A stretch of 64,000 bases of DNA, from contig JAQBPN010000096.1 of NCBI GenBank assembly GCA_028287505.1, positions 1 through 64,000 of the forward strand, written 5' to 3'. Position 1 is the stretch's first letter. Every line of letters starts with the position of its first letter. Below the pieces are notes generated by a model. It worked only from the letters and a program-made list of their open reading frames with translations. It was not told the DNA's origin and did no database searches. Positions 35,103-43,397 of this stretch are shown piece after piece. This DNA is from Fibrobacterota bacterium (lineage in GTDB: Bacteria; Fibrobacterota; Fibrobacteria; UBA11236). The translations under genes were made by a program, and so were the position numbers.

Positions 35103-35780
35103 TTAGGGAAGGTTTTTCAAGACGTGGGAGACAATGATAGCAACTTGTCCCTCGAATGTTAACCCGCTGGTGTCAATCTCGATGGCATCCGGGGCCATGG
35201 TCAGGGGACCGTGCTCGCGGCCGGAGTCCTTGCTGTCACGCTCGGAAAGGTTGCTGAGGACCTGCGCGTAGTCCGCGGGGAGGTTCATGGACTGCAATTC
35301 CATAACCCTCCGTCTGGCGCGCACTTCCGGGCTGGCGGACATGAAGAATTTGAAGCGGGCATCCGGGAATACCACCGTGGCCATGTCCCGCCCTTCCACC
35401 ACGGCCGGTTGGCGCATGCCTATGGAACGCTGGACCGGAACCAGGGAATGCCGGACCTCCCGGATCCGGGCGTAATCGGAAACCGCGGCGGTCACGGGCG
35501 CGGTGCGGATATCCCCGCTCAAGTCGCGGCCATCAACCGTAAGCTTTCCCTGGGCATCCGCATCCCAATGCAAACCCTTCACCAGGGCGTCGATTTCGGG
35601 GGTTTGCCGGGGTGACAGGCCCGCTTCCAGGGCCAAAAAGGTCACGGCGCGGTACATGGCGCCGGTATCCAGATGCAGGATTCCCAGCTCCCGGGCCACG
35701 GTTTTGGCAGTACTGCTTTTGCCGGAGCCGCTTACTCCGTCGATGGCGACGATATAGTGTTTGCCAGGTGAAAGGTCCAT
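35103..35780 (-). CDS. cmk: Cytidylate kinase
   Basis: This protein has 225 residues that phosphorylate CMP/dCMP with ATP. The P-loop is in AIDGVSGSGKSSTAKTVA, followed by HLDTGAMYRAVT, VEGRDMATVVFPDARFKFFM and the LID region (MELQSMNLPADYAQV). The length matches the family. The start at 35778-35780 was chosen because it sets the P-loop at the usual distance; the upstream frame to 35891 is unlikely. There is no strong ribosome-binding site. It is followed by rpsA and is probably transcribed with it. Confidence 0.95.
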   Translation of the reverse strand: MDLSPGKHYIVAIDGVSGSGKSSTAKTVARELGILHLDTGAMYRAVTFLALEAGLSPRQTPEIDALVKGLHWDADAQGKLTVDGRDLSGDIRTAPVTAAVSDYARIREVRHSLVPVQRSIGMRQPAVVEGRDMATVVFPDARFKFFMSASPEVRARRRVMELQSMNLPADYAQVLSNLSERDSKDSGREHGPLTMAPDAIEIDTSGLTFEGQVAIIVSHVLKNLP

Positions 35781-35841
35781 TGTCCGGTGAAAATAAGCTA
35801 GGAAAATGGCCCGGCTATGGCATCGATTCGCCCTGATGGGA

Positions 35842-35847
35842 TATAAT
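35842..35847 (+). promoter_or_regulatory. Candidate -10 element for lipoprotein/C25 operon
   Basis: TATAAT is present at 35842-35847 on the plus strand, 61 bp before the ATG at 35909. The -35 candidate TGGCAT (35818-35823) at an 18-bp distance is weak. It lies in the divergent spacer between cmk and the lipoprotein gene. Confidence 0.45.
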
Positions 35848-35908
35848 CGACAAAAACCCAAACGTCCGCGCCTACGACCGCGGACGAGCATTGGAACCGA
35901 AACGATCG

Positions 35909-36691
35909 ATGCCGACCCGTCCCGCTCACCGCCATTCCCGTATCGCCAAGGCCGTAGGCCTGCTCTGCGCGGTTTTCCTCTTCCAGGGTTTCTACTGCGC
36001 CCAGAAGAACGATCCCCCCAGCCTGCCGAGCGCCCACCTCACCGATATCCATCTGAAAATGGAAGACCCGGCCTCCGGATCGCCGGGCGTTTATGTCGCC
36101 TGGGAATACCCCGCCGACGGAAAGGTTTCCTATTTCGATATCTACCAGGGAACGAAAAAGGACTCCTTGAAGCATCCTCTCCAGTCCCATCTTCCCGGCG
36201 ATTCCCTGCACGTGGTTCTGGCTCTTCCGGATTCATCCCGGCCATTCACCCTTTACTATGCGGTGCGGGCCGTGCTGGTGGAGCCTACGGGCCAGAAGCT
36301 GATAGGCGATACTTTGCCGGTGGATTCCCTGACCATCGCTCCCTCCCTGACCATCCTGCAGCCCGCCGGCGGATCCCATCAAAGCGGCCGGACCCTGACC
36401 ATGCAAGTGCAGACCGCCAGCGACAACGGCGTGATGATCCGGATGTCCTACTTTGAAAAAACCGGTCCGGACTGGTTCCTCAAACAGGATACCTGCCTGC
36501 CCACGGATCGATGCGGGTTCCCCATCTTCGGAAATTCCGTGCAGCGCGATTCCCTGATCCTGGAGCAGCACGCCGCCGGCGATACCATCCCGGCCCTGTT
36601 CTGCGTGGTGGGCACGGAAAGCTTCCAGGACCAACCCACGGGACTGATCCAGTCGCTGGGCTGCACGCGTTACTTCCGGGTGGATCCATGA
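35909..36691 (+). CDS. Probable lipoprotein coupled to C25 peptidase
   Basis: This protein has 260 residues from ATG 35909; a TTG at 35891 is an alternative. The N-terminus has a signal segment ending in a Cys (LLCAVFLFQGFYC), which fits a lipobox only loosely. The mature part is beta-rich, with an fibronectin-like region (VYVAWEYPADGKVSYFDIYQG; LYYAVRAVLVEP) and a second beta region with two Cys (CLPTDRCGFPIFG). The last four bases overlap the start of the peptidase gene (ATGA), so the two are translationally coupled. It may be an accessory or surface-anchoring partner of that peptidase. The role is not known. Confidence 0.78.
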   Translation: MPTRPAHRHSRIAKAVGLLCAVFLFQGFYCAQKNDPPSLPSAHLTDIHLKMEDPASGSPGVYVAWEYPADGKVSYFDIYQGTKKDSLKHPLQSHLPGDSLHVVLALPDSSRPFTLYYAVRAVLVEPTGQKLIGDTLPVDSLTIAPSLTILQPAGGSHQSGRTLTMQVQTASDNGVMIRMSYFEKTGPDWFLKQDTCLPTDRCGFPIFGNSVQRDSLILEQHAAGDTIPALFCVVGTESFQDQPTGLIQSLGCTRYFRVDP

Positions 36692-39600
36692 ACTCTCTGC
36701 GCCTGCTGGCCGCTTTGGGAACCTATTGCCTGGCCGCGGCGGCCGTGATTGAAGCCGCTCCCGTACCCTTCGACGCGGAATGGACCCTTGAAGCTTCCGA
36801 TGCCGCGGGAATGCGCTTGCTCTGGAAAAACTCCCAGGCAGGACAACCGGGCGGATCCCGCCTCCGCAGCCTGGCCATCGCGGTCCCTCCCGGCAACACG
36901 GCGGACGCGGTCCTGGAATCCCCGCAGACTCCCGGCGCCGTGCTCAAGGTCAGTCCGCCCTCGCGCTTCCGGGATGTATTCATCGCCGCCCTCAGCTTCG
37001 AACCTTCGGGATCGGCAAGCCCCGGGACCGGCGGCCAGGCGTCCAACGCTCCCGCCGAGGCGCGCATCCGCATCGCCTTCCGCAAAGCGGCCTCGGCCGC
37101 TCCCTTCCGGACCTCCTTCGCGGCTTCCGAAACCGCGCCCGCGGAGCGGCACCTGCAAGGTTGGCTGGCGAACTATCCCCAGTCCCGCGGATTCCGCAGC
37201 ATGCCCGCGACCGCCCTGGCCAAAACGGGAGAAGACGGACCGTGGGCGGGAGCCTCCCTGCCCAAGAATCGATTGGTGATCAAGACTTTGGACGAAAACA
37301 TCCAGGCGCTCGATTACGATGCGTTGGCGAAAGCGGGCGTTCCCGTCGGCCGCATCGACCCGCGTTACATGCGGCTTTTCAGCAACGGCAAGGAAATCCC
37401 CATGTACATCAATGGCGAGGGGGACGGCCATTGGGACCACGGCGACTATATCGAGTTCATAGGCAAGCGCGCCTCCGGACAGAACACCTACAACTCGTTG
37501 TATACATCGCGGGCGGTTTTCATCCTGGTCTGGGACGGCGGACGCCTGGGTCTGCGCGCACCCGCAGTACCGGTAGCTTCGCGCACGGGCGGTCTGATCC
37601 CCTCCTTTCCGGCCGATGCCAAAGCGGCTCTGCCCTTCCGCTCGCGGGTGCACGTGGAAGAGGATCTCGACATCCTCCGCATCGGCAACACCTCCGCCGA
37701 GGAACCCGTGGACCTGGCTTTGAATGGCCAGGAGGCTGAACTGGGCGATTTCTGGGTCTGGAAAAGGCTGGGCGCGGAAAAGGATGTCCTCGCAATCCCG
37801 TTCGTCCTGGCATCCAGTCCGTACTCGCCGGCCAAAGGCAGCGGCTCCGTGGGCGCCAACGGCGCCTTGACGGTCACCATCAACCTCAAGGGCGTCACCA
37901 ACAATCCCAATGCCAATCCCGATCACCACCTGAAATTCCTCCTCAACGACAAAACCATCTCCGATGCCGGAGGCAAGAGTTACGATGCCATTTGGGAAGG
38001 CCAGGAATCCTATACCTGGGTCTCGCCGCCCTTGGACCCTTCCGCGCTGTTGACCGGCAAGAACAGCCTGAGCATCCAAAAGGTGAACGACCTGATAACC
38101 TCGGACGGGCAGGTGGTGGAGGTGCAGGACGCTTATCTCAACTACATCGAATTGGACTTCCCCTCCCTCTACGCCGCGTTCGAAGACAAATTGACCTTCA
38201 GCAACTCCTTCGCCGACAGCGCCGGTCTGAAACTGTTCACGGTGACGGGATTTTCCACGGAGGACGTGAGCCTATGGGATAAGCTGGGCCGCAAGCTCAC
38301 CAACTTCCGCATGATCCGCCGCGGGGACGGATTCGAGATGAGCTTCCTGGACACCCTGGCGGGCCGGACCGACTATATCGCCTGCGCCGCCGCGAAACGC
38401 GAACTGCCGCTGATCGAGTTGGACACCCTCGACGATTTGACGAACCCGAACCAGGGCGCGGATTACCTGGTGATCACCCAGCGGGAACTGCTGGGCGACG
38501 CCCTCGATTCGCTCCTGCAATTCCGCACCAAGCAGGGGATGCGCACCCGCGTGGTCATGGCCCGCCATATCTACCAGGCCTTCGGCGACGGCAGCCTGGA
38601 CCCGGCCGCCATCCGCCGCTTCGTCGCGTATGCGTACAAGAACTGGACCCGGCCCGCGCCTACCTACCTGGTGCTGGTCGGGGATGCGTCCCAGAGCTTC
38701 GAAAAGCGCAGCGGCGAAACCATAGTCCCCTACCATCCCATCAACATCATCGGCTGGGGCGTGGCCGCCAACGATGATTACTACGGCAAGGTTTCGGGCG
38801 ACGACGACCTCTCGGATCTGTTCGTCGGGCGCATCCCCGTGGTCCGCAAAGAAGATCTGTCCAGCGTGGTCCGCAAAACCCTGCTTTTGGAAAACTCCCG
38901 GCCGCAAGGGCATTGGAGCAACAAAGCCCTGCTCATCTCCGGGTTCGAATCCCAATTCACCACCCAGAACTATGAGCTGCAAGGCATCGCCTCCGCCAAC
39001 GATCGCCAGTATTCCCGGCTCGATCTCTTTCCGGCTTCGCCCTATTACAAAAGCGCCCCCGAGCGGACCAATTTCTTCGATCAGTTGGATTCCGGTTTCA
39101 ACCTGGTCAGCTTCATCGGCCACGGAGGCGGGGCGGTCTGGTCGGATGCGGGCGTGCTCACCCTCAAGGCCCTCGACGAAGGCAAGCTGAAGGGCGAATA
39201 TCCCATCAACCTGGTCTCTTCGGTCACCTGCCTCACCGGCTTTTTCGAAGACAACGACGCCCGCTCGCTGGGCGAGGAGATGGTCCGGCGCAAGCAGGGC
39301 GGAGCGGCCGCATTCTACGGAGCCGCGGGATACATCTCCAACGTGGCCGGAGTGGCGCTTTCATCCGAAATCCTCAAAGCCGCCACCAGTAACGCCTATG
39401 CTACTACGGGCGAGATCATCACCCAGGCCGAAACCATGGTCAAGCTCAGGACCGGGAACGTGTTCCTGCCTATCATGGCCGAGTTCAACTTGTTGGGAGA
39501 TCCGGCCCTGGGCCTGCGCTTCCCCGCCAAGGAAGGCGACCTGGCCCTGGATCCGCAGGTGCTGGCGGGCGGGGCCGGCTTGGATGCCAGGGGAAGCAAA

Positions 39601-41511
39601 CTGGCGATCGACGAGGGCGATGGAGCCGCGACCGTGCTGTTGGGCGATTCCGTCGAAAGCGAAACGGCCGTGAAGGTTTCCGGCGGCGCGATTTCCATGC
39701 AGCGGACCTTCCCGGTGAAACCCGTCGCGGTCCAGAACGGAAAGGTCCTGATCCATTATTGGAACGAGAAGGAATCCCGCGTCGTGTCGGCCCCATTCTC
39801 CTCCCTGGACTGGCTGCTGGACTCCGTGTCCATCGAACCCGCGATAGCCGCTCCCGGAGACTCCGTGCGCATCCGCGTAAAGCTCAATACCGCCTACGCC
39901 AAGACCGCCCTCGCGAGCGGAGTGGCGTCCTATGTGGTGGGAGGGGATGTGGCGCCGCTTTTCCCGGGGGAAAACCAGAACGGACTGCAAACCGATGACG
40001 GAATCCATCTGAACACGGCCTCCAAAGTGTTGCTGGAAGTGCCCGCGGGGGACTTGACGGGCCCGCGCGTCTATCTTGCCTTCCGACTGAATGTGCAGAT
40101 TCTCGATGCCCAGGGCAACGCCACCGGGATCACCAACCTCAGTTCGCGCACCTATTCCCTGCCCCTGACGGAATTGCCGCGACTGGAGTTCCCGGCGAAG
40201 GCATTCCACCTTCCCATCCAGAAAAAGCCGGGTGTCTGGGTGCTCTTCCACAACAAAGGCGTGGGCGCCGCCAATGGATTGAAGGTATCCCTGACCCGGG
40301 ACGTGGAGAACGCATCCCCGGTGACTGATACCGTAGGCTACTCCTCCAAGCTGTACATGGGCGGATTGGATTCCGTGTTCTTCACCTTGGTGGACAGCAT
40401 GTTGTCCGGGAAACGTCTCAGAGCCACCTTGATTCCCTCCAAAGATGGGGACTTGGCCGCAACGGGAACCTCCCAGGACACGGTCTTCCATATGACCTCG
40501 GGGCTCCTCTCCACCAGGACCGATACCCTGGCTCTGGACACGCTGGGAACCTTCGTCGCCTTGCCCGAGTCCGGACCCAAGCCCATGCGCGTGTTCGCGG
40601 AAAAGGTCCTCATCGCCAGCCTGCCGCCCCATTTGGGACCGGTAACGGGCGGGCTACCCCTCACCGCCTATCGCATCCAGGCGGCCGGATTCTCGGCGGG
40701 CGGACTGGTGCTTGGAAAGACCGATCTTTCCCAGGGCCTGCCGAAGGCCGCGGCAGCCATCCTTCCCGCTTGGCATTACCGCGATGAGGACGGACAGAGC
40801 TGGGTCAAATTGGATACGGTCGCCTCCGGAACCGCGCGCGTGGGAACCGGCTTCCGCAACGGCCTGTACGCCTTGCTGCTGAACAAGGACGTCTCCCCGC
40901 CCCTGATCCAGCTCAGCAGCCGCGGCCAGACCCTTTTGCAGGACGATTATGTGCCCCTGAACACTCCCATCGACGTGGTCATCCGCGACGGCGAAGGCGT
41001 GGACCTGGCCTTGCATCCGCCCGTGCTGATCAGCGCCCAGCAAACCCTCGACTCCGCCAACCATGCGGAAGAAACCGCCAATATCTTTCCCACCCTGGCG
41101 CGCATCAACTTTCTCCCGGCCCGCAAATCCGACCGCGATTCCATCACCGTAACGGCGGAGGACGTTTCCGGAAACCTCTCCACCAAGACCCTCGTCTACC
41201 GCTTGGGCGACGACCTGAAAATCCGCGACCTGGGCAGCTATCCCAACCCCTTCGCGGATACCGCCACCTTCGTCTACAGCCTGACCGATTATTGCGACAG
41301 AGTGGATCTCAAGATCTATTCCCGCGCCGGCCGGGCCGTGCGATCGCTGGAACAGCGCAACGTGGTGGGCTACCAGGAAGTGGTCTGGGACGGGCGCACC
41401 GAATCCGGAAACAACGTGGCCAACGGCCTGTATTTCCTTAAGGTGACCGCCAAGGCGGGCGGCAAGGAGACCTCGAAGGTTTTCAAGCTGTTCAAGAAAC
41501 AACGGAAATAG
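36688..41511 (+). CDS. Large C25 (gingipain/PorU-like) cysteine peptidase with T9SS-type C-terminal domain
   Basis: This protein has 1607 residues with a signal peptide (LLAALGTYCLAAAAVIEA). The peptidase C25 domain covers about 590-960: DYLVITQREL, LVLVGDAS, the catalytic His in SFIGHGGG (near 808) and the catalytic Cys in SSVTCLTGF (near 845). Long beta-rich Ig-like regions precede and follow it. The end (about 1515-1607; LGSYPNPF, YSRAGRAVRSL, WDGRTESGNNVANGLYFLKV) is a FlgD-like/T9SS type A sorting domain. PorU-like C25 proteases act as sortases or secreted enzymes; the C-terminal domain suggests a secreted surface protein rather than PorU itself. No other T9SS gene is in the window. Confidence 0.88.
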   Translation: MNSLRLLAALGTYCLAAAAVIEAAPVPFDAEWTLEASDAAGMRLLWKNSQAGQPGGSRLRSLAIAVPPGNTADAVLESPQTPGAVLKVSPPSRFRDVFIAALSFEPSGSASPGTGGQASNAPAEARIRIAFRKAASAAPFRTSFAASETAPAERHLQGWLANYPQSRGFRSMPATALAKTGEDGPWAGASLPKNRLVIKTLDENIQALDYDALAKAGVPVGRIDPRYMRLFSNGKEIPMYINGEGDGHWDHGDYIEFIGKRASGQNTYNSLYTSRAVFILVWDGGRLGLRAPAVPVASRTGGLIPSFPADAKAALPFRSRVHVEEDLDILRIGNTSAEEPVDLALNGQEAELGDFWVWKRLGAEKDVLAIPFVLASSPYSPAKGSGSVGANGALTVTINLKGVTNNPNANPDHHLKFLLNDKTISDAGGKSYDAIWEGQESYTWVSPPLDPSALLTGKNSLSIQKVNDLITSDGQVVEVQDAYLNYIELDFPSLYAAFEDKLTFSNSFADSAGLKLFTVTGFSTEDVSLWDKLGRKLTNFRMIRRGDGFEMSFLDTLAGRTDYIACAAAKRELPLIELDTLDDLTNPNQGADYLVITQRELLGDALDSLLQFRTKQGMRTRVVMARHIYQAFGDGSLDPAAIRRFVAYAYKNWTRPAPTYLVLVGDASQSFEKRSGETIVPYHPINIIGWGVAANDDYYGKVSGDDDLSDLFVGRIPVVRKEDLSSVVRKTLLLENSRPQGHWSNKALLISGFESQFTTQNYELQGIASANDRQYSRLDLFPASPYYKSAPERTNFFDQLDSGFNLVSFIGHGGGAVWSDAGVLTLKALDEGKLKGEYPINLVSSVTCLTGFFEDNDARSLGEEMVRRKQGGAAAFYGAAGYISNVAGVALSSEILKAATSNAYATTGEIITQAETMVKLRTGNVFLPIMAEFNLLGDPALGLRFPAKEGDLALDPQVLAGGAGLDARGSKLAIDEGDGAATVLLGDSVESETAVKVSGGAISMQRTFPVKPVAVQNGKVLIHYWNEKESRVVSAPFSSLDWLLDSVSIEPAIAAPGDSVRIRVKLNTAYAKTALASGVASYVVGGDVAPLFPGENQNGLQTDDGIHLNTASKVLLEVPAGDLTGPRVYLAFRLNVQILDAQGNATGITNLSSRTYSLPLTELPRLEFPAKAFHLPIQKKPGVWVLFHNKGVGAANGLKVSLTRDVENASPVTDTVGYSSKLYMGGLDSVFFTLVDSMLSGKRLRATLIPSKDGDLAATGTSQDTVFHMTSGLLSTRTDTLALDTLGTFVALPESGPKPMRVFAEKVLIASLPPHLGPVTGGLPLTAYRIQAAGFSAGGLVLGKTDLSQGLPKAAAAILPAWHYRDEDGQSWVKLDTVASGTARVGTGFRNGLYALLLNKDVSPPLIQLSSRGQTLLQDDYVPLNTPIDVVIRDGEGVDLALHPPVLISAQQTLDSANHAEETANIFPTLARINFLPARKSDRDSITVTAEDVSGNLSTKTLVYRLGDDLKIRDLGSYPNPFADTATFVYSLTDYCDRVDLKIYSRAGRAVRSLEQRNVVGYQEVVWDGRTESGNNVANGLYFLKVTAKAGGKETSKVFKLFKKQRK

Positions 41512-41543
41512 ACCCCGCTCTCCAATGTGTACATTATTAGCCT

Positions 41544-42464
41544 ATGGCTAATGCTTCCGGCCTGGTATTCGACGAGCGCTTTTTCGATCACGTGATCGAG
41601 CCCGGGCATCCGGAATCCCCATCGCGGCTCCGGGCCATCGCCCGCAAGCTTTCGGAAACCGGATTGCGAAAGCATTTCACCCCGATTGCACCCGCGCCCA
41701 ATCCCTGGGAAGCCATCGCGGCCGTGCATAGCGCTGAGCATATCCTGGCTATTCAGGATCTTCCCGTGACCGGACCCATCGCGGCCCTGTCGGTGGGAGC
41801 GGCGCTGGCGGCGGTGGACGCGGTCTGCGAAGGCAAGGTGCGCAATGCCTTCTGCGCCGTGCGGCCCCCGGGGCATCACGCCCACAATCTGGGTGAGGAA
41901 GAGGGCTTCTGCTATTTCAACAACGTGGCCGTGGCCGCGCGCCATGCGCAGCGCAAGCACGCTTGCGACCGCATCCTGATCATCGATTGGGATTACCACC
42001 ATGGGAACGGCACGGAAGCGGCCTTCTACGAAGACCCCTCGGTGCTTTTCTTCTCCACCCATAAGTGGATGGCCTATCCCGGCACGGGTGACCCGGCCAG
42101 GCAAGGCTCCGGAGACGGGCGGGGCTTCAACATCAACGTGGATCTGGGCAAAGGCGCGATGGATAAGGATATCCTGCTGGCATGGGAGAAAAAACTCCTT
42201 CCGGCGGCGGAATCCTTCCGTCCGGATCTGGTGCTCATTTCGGCCGGATTCGACAGCCGCAAGGACGATTTCCTCGGGGACTTCCGCATCGGCGACGACG
42301 CGTTCCGGCGCATGACGCGCATGGCCATGCAACTGGCGGAGCTGGCCGGCGGCGGCAAGGTGGTTTCCCTGCTGGAGGGCGGATACAATCCGGAAGGCCT
42401 GGCGGAAGGGGTGGCCGCCCACTTGGAGGAATTGCTGGGCGTGTCCGGCGGTTCTCCCGGTTGA
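41544..42464 (+). CDS. Histone-deacetylase-like amidohydrolase
   Basis: This protein has 306 residues. The arginase/HDAC-fold family is clear: HPESPSRLRAI, RPPGHHA, zinc-binding DWDYHHGNGT, FSTHKWMAYPGTGD, ISAGFDSR and EGGYN. Bacterial members deacetylate small molecules such as acetylpolyamines or acetoin-pathway substrates; the substrate is not shown here. There is no Shine-Dalgarno sequence, and the start codon sits just after CATTATTAGCCT, so translation may be leaderless. It ends 78 bp before rsmI. Confidence 0.92.
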   Translation: MANASGLVFDERFFDHVIEPGHPESPSRLRAIARKLSETGLRKHFTPIAPAPNPWEAIAAVHSAEHILAIQDLPVTGPIAALSVGAALAAVDAVCEGKVRNAFCAVRPPGHHAHNLGEEEGFCYFNNVAVAARHAQRKHACDRILIIDWDYHHGNGTEAAFYEDPSVLFFSTHKWMAYPGTGDPARQGSGDGRGFNINVDLGKGAMDKDILLAWEKKLLPAAESFRPDLVLISAGFDSRKDDFLGDFRIGDDAFRRMTRMAMQLAELAGGGKVVSLLEGGYNPEGLAEGVAAHLEELLGVSGGSPG

Positions 42465-42500
42465 TGTCCCGCCGTGGAAACACCCCGCCCGGCAATGTCC

Positions 42501-42531
42501 TTGACCTCACAAACGCGACACGTTCTAGTAT
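42501..42531 (+). promoter_or_regulatory. Promoter for rsmI with near-leaderless start
   Basis: TTGACC (42501-42506) and TAGTAT (42526-42531) form a sigma-70-like -35/-10 pair with a 19-bp spacer. The transcription start would fall within a few bases of the ATG at 42543, and no ribosome-binding site is present, so the rsmI-lnt message is likely leaderless or nearly so. Confidence 0.55.
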
Positions 42532-42542
42532 CTTTCGCTTGC

Positions 42543-43397
42543 ATGTCCCAAATCCCCGAAGTACCCGGTTCCCAAGACGATTCCTCCGAAGAAATGGAGC
42601 AGGAAGGCCTTTCCGTCGACGACGCTGACAACGCTGACGAGACGGGCGACGGGGAGGAAACCGTCTACGAGCCCCTGGATCCGTTCTCCGCCCCGGCGCC
42701 CGGACTCTACCTGGTGGCCACGCCCATCGGCAACCTGGAAGACATGACCTACCGCGCCGTGCGCATCCTGAAAGCCTCGGATCTGATCCTGGCCGAGGAC
42801 ACGCGCCATTCCCGCGTCCTGCTCGGCCACTACGGCATTTCCAGACCCAGCGAAAGCTACAACGATTTCAACAAGGAAAAGCGCACGCCCGGCTACGTGG
42901 ATCGCCTCAAGAACGGCGAGCGGCTGGCCTTGATCTGCGACGCCGGCACCCCGGGAATCGCGGACCCGGCATTCAACCTGGTCAAAGCCGCCTTGGCGGA
43001 AGGCATCAAGGTCTACCCCATCCCCGGTCCCTGCGCCATGGTGGCCGCCGTGACCGCCTCCGGCCTGCCCACGGATCGGTTCTCCTTCGAGAATTTTCCT
43101 CCCAAGAAATCCGCCCAGCGTCTGCGCAAGCTCGAGTCCCTCAAGCAGCGTTGGGGCGGCGAGGAACAGCACGCCCCCACCTTGATTTTCTACGTGTCGC
43201 CCCACCAGATCCGCCAGTTCCTGGAAGAAATCGCGGAGGTGTTCGGACCCGACATGCACGTGGTGCTGGCGCGGGAGCTGACCAAGAAATTCGAAGAGTT
43301 CCTTTCCGATACGGCGGCCAAACTGCGCGAGTACTACCGGGAGCGCACGCCCCGGGGGGAATACGTGCTTCTGCTCCACCCCCAGAACAAGCGCTGA
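42543..43397 (+). CDS. rsmI: 16S rRNA (cytidine-1402) 2'-O-methyltransferase RsmI
   Basis: This protein has 284 residues. RsmI features are clear: GLYLVATPIGNLEDMTYRA, ILAEDTRHSRVLLGHYGI, LICDAGTPGIADPAF, PIPGPCAMVAAVTASGLPTD and FENFPPKKSAQR. It methylates the ribose of C1402 in 16S rRNA using S-adenosylmethionine. About 55 residues before the usual start are strongly acidic (Asp/Glu/Ser-rich) and unlike most RsmI proteins. The ATG at 42543 has no ribosome-binding site but a promoter close by. The stop overlaps the next start (TGATG), so it is coupled to lnt. Confidence 0.94.
   Translation: MSQIPEVPGSQDDSSEEMEQEGLSVDDADNADETGDGEETVYEPLDPFSAPAPGLYLVATPIGNLEDMTYRAVRILKASDLILAEDTRHSRVLLGHYGISRPSESYNDFNKEKRTPGYVDRLKNGERLALICDAGTPGIADPAFNLVKAALAEGIKVYPIPGPCAMVAAVTASGLPTDRFSFENFPPKKSAQRLRKLESLKQRWGGEEQHAPTLIFYVSPHQIRQFLEEIAEVFGPDMHVVLARELTKKFEEFLSDTAAKLREYYRERTPRGEYVLLLHPQNKR

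Noticed and set aside
36670-38079. A 469-codon minus-strand frame opposite the C25 peptidase
   Set aside because: It is antisense to a protein with signal peptide and conserved peptidase downstream, and it is Gly/Arg-rich without domains.
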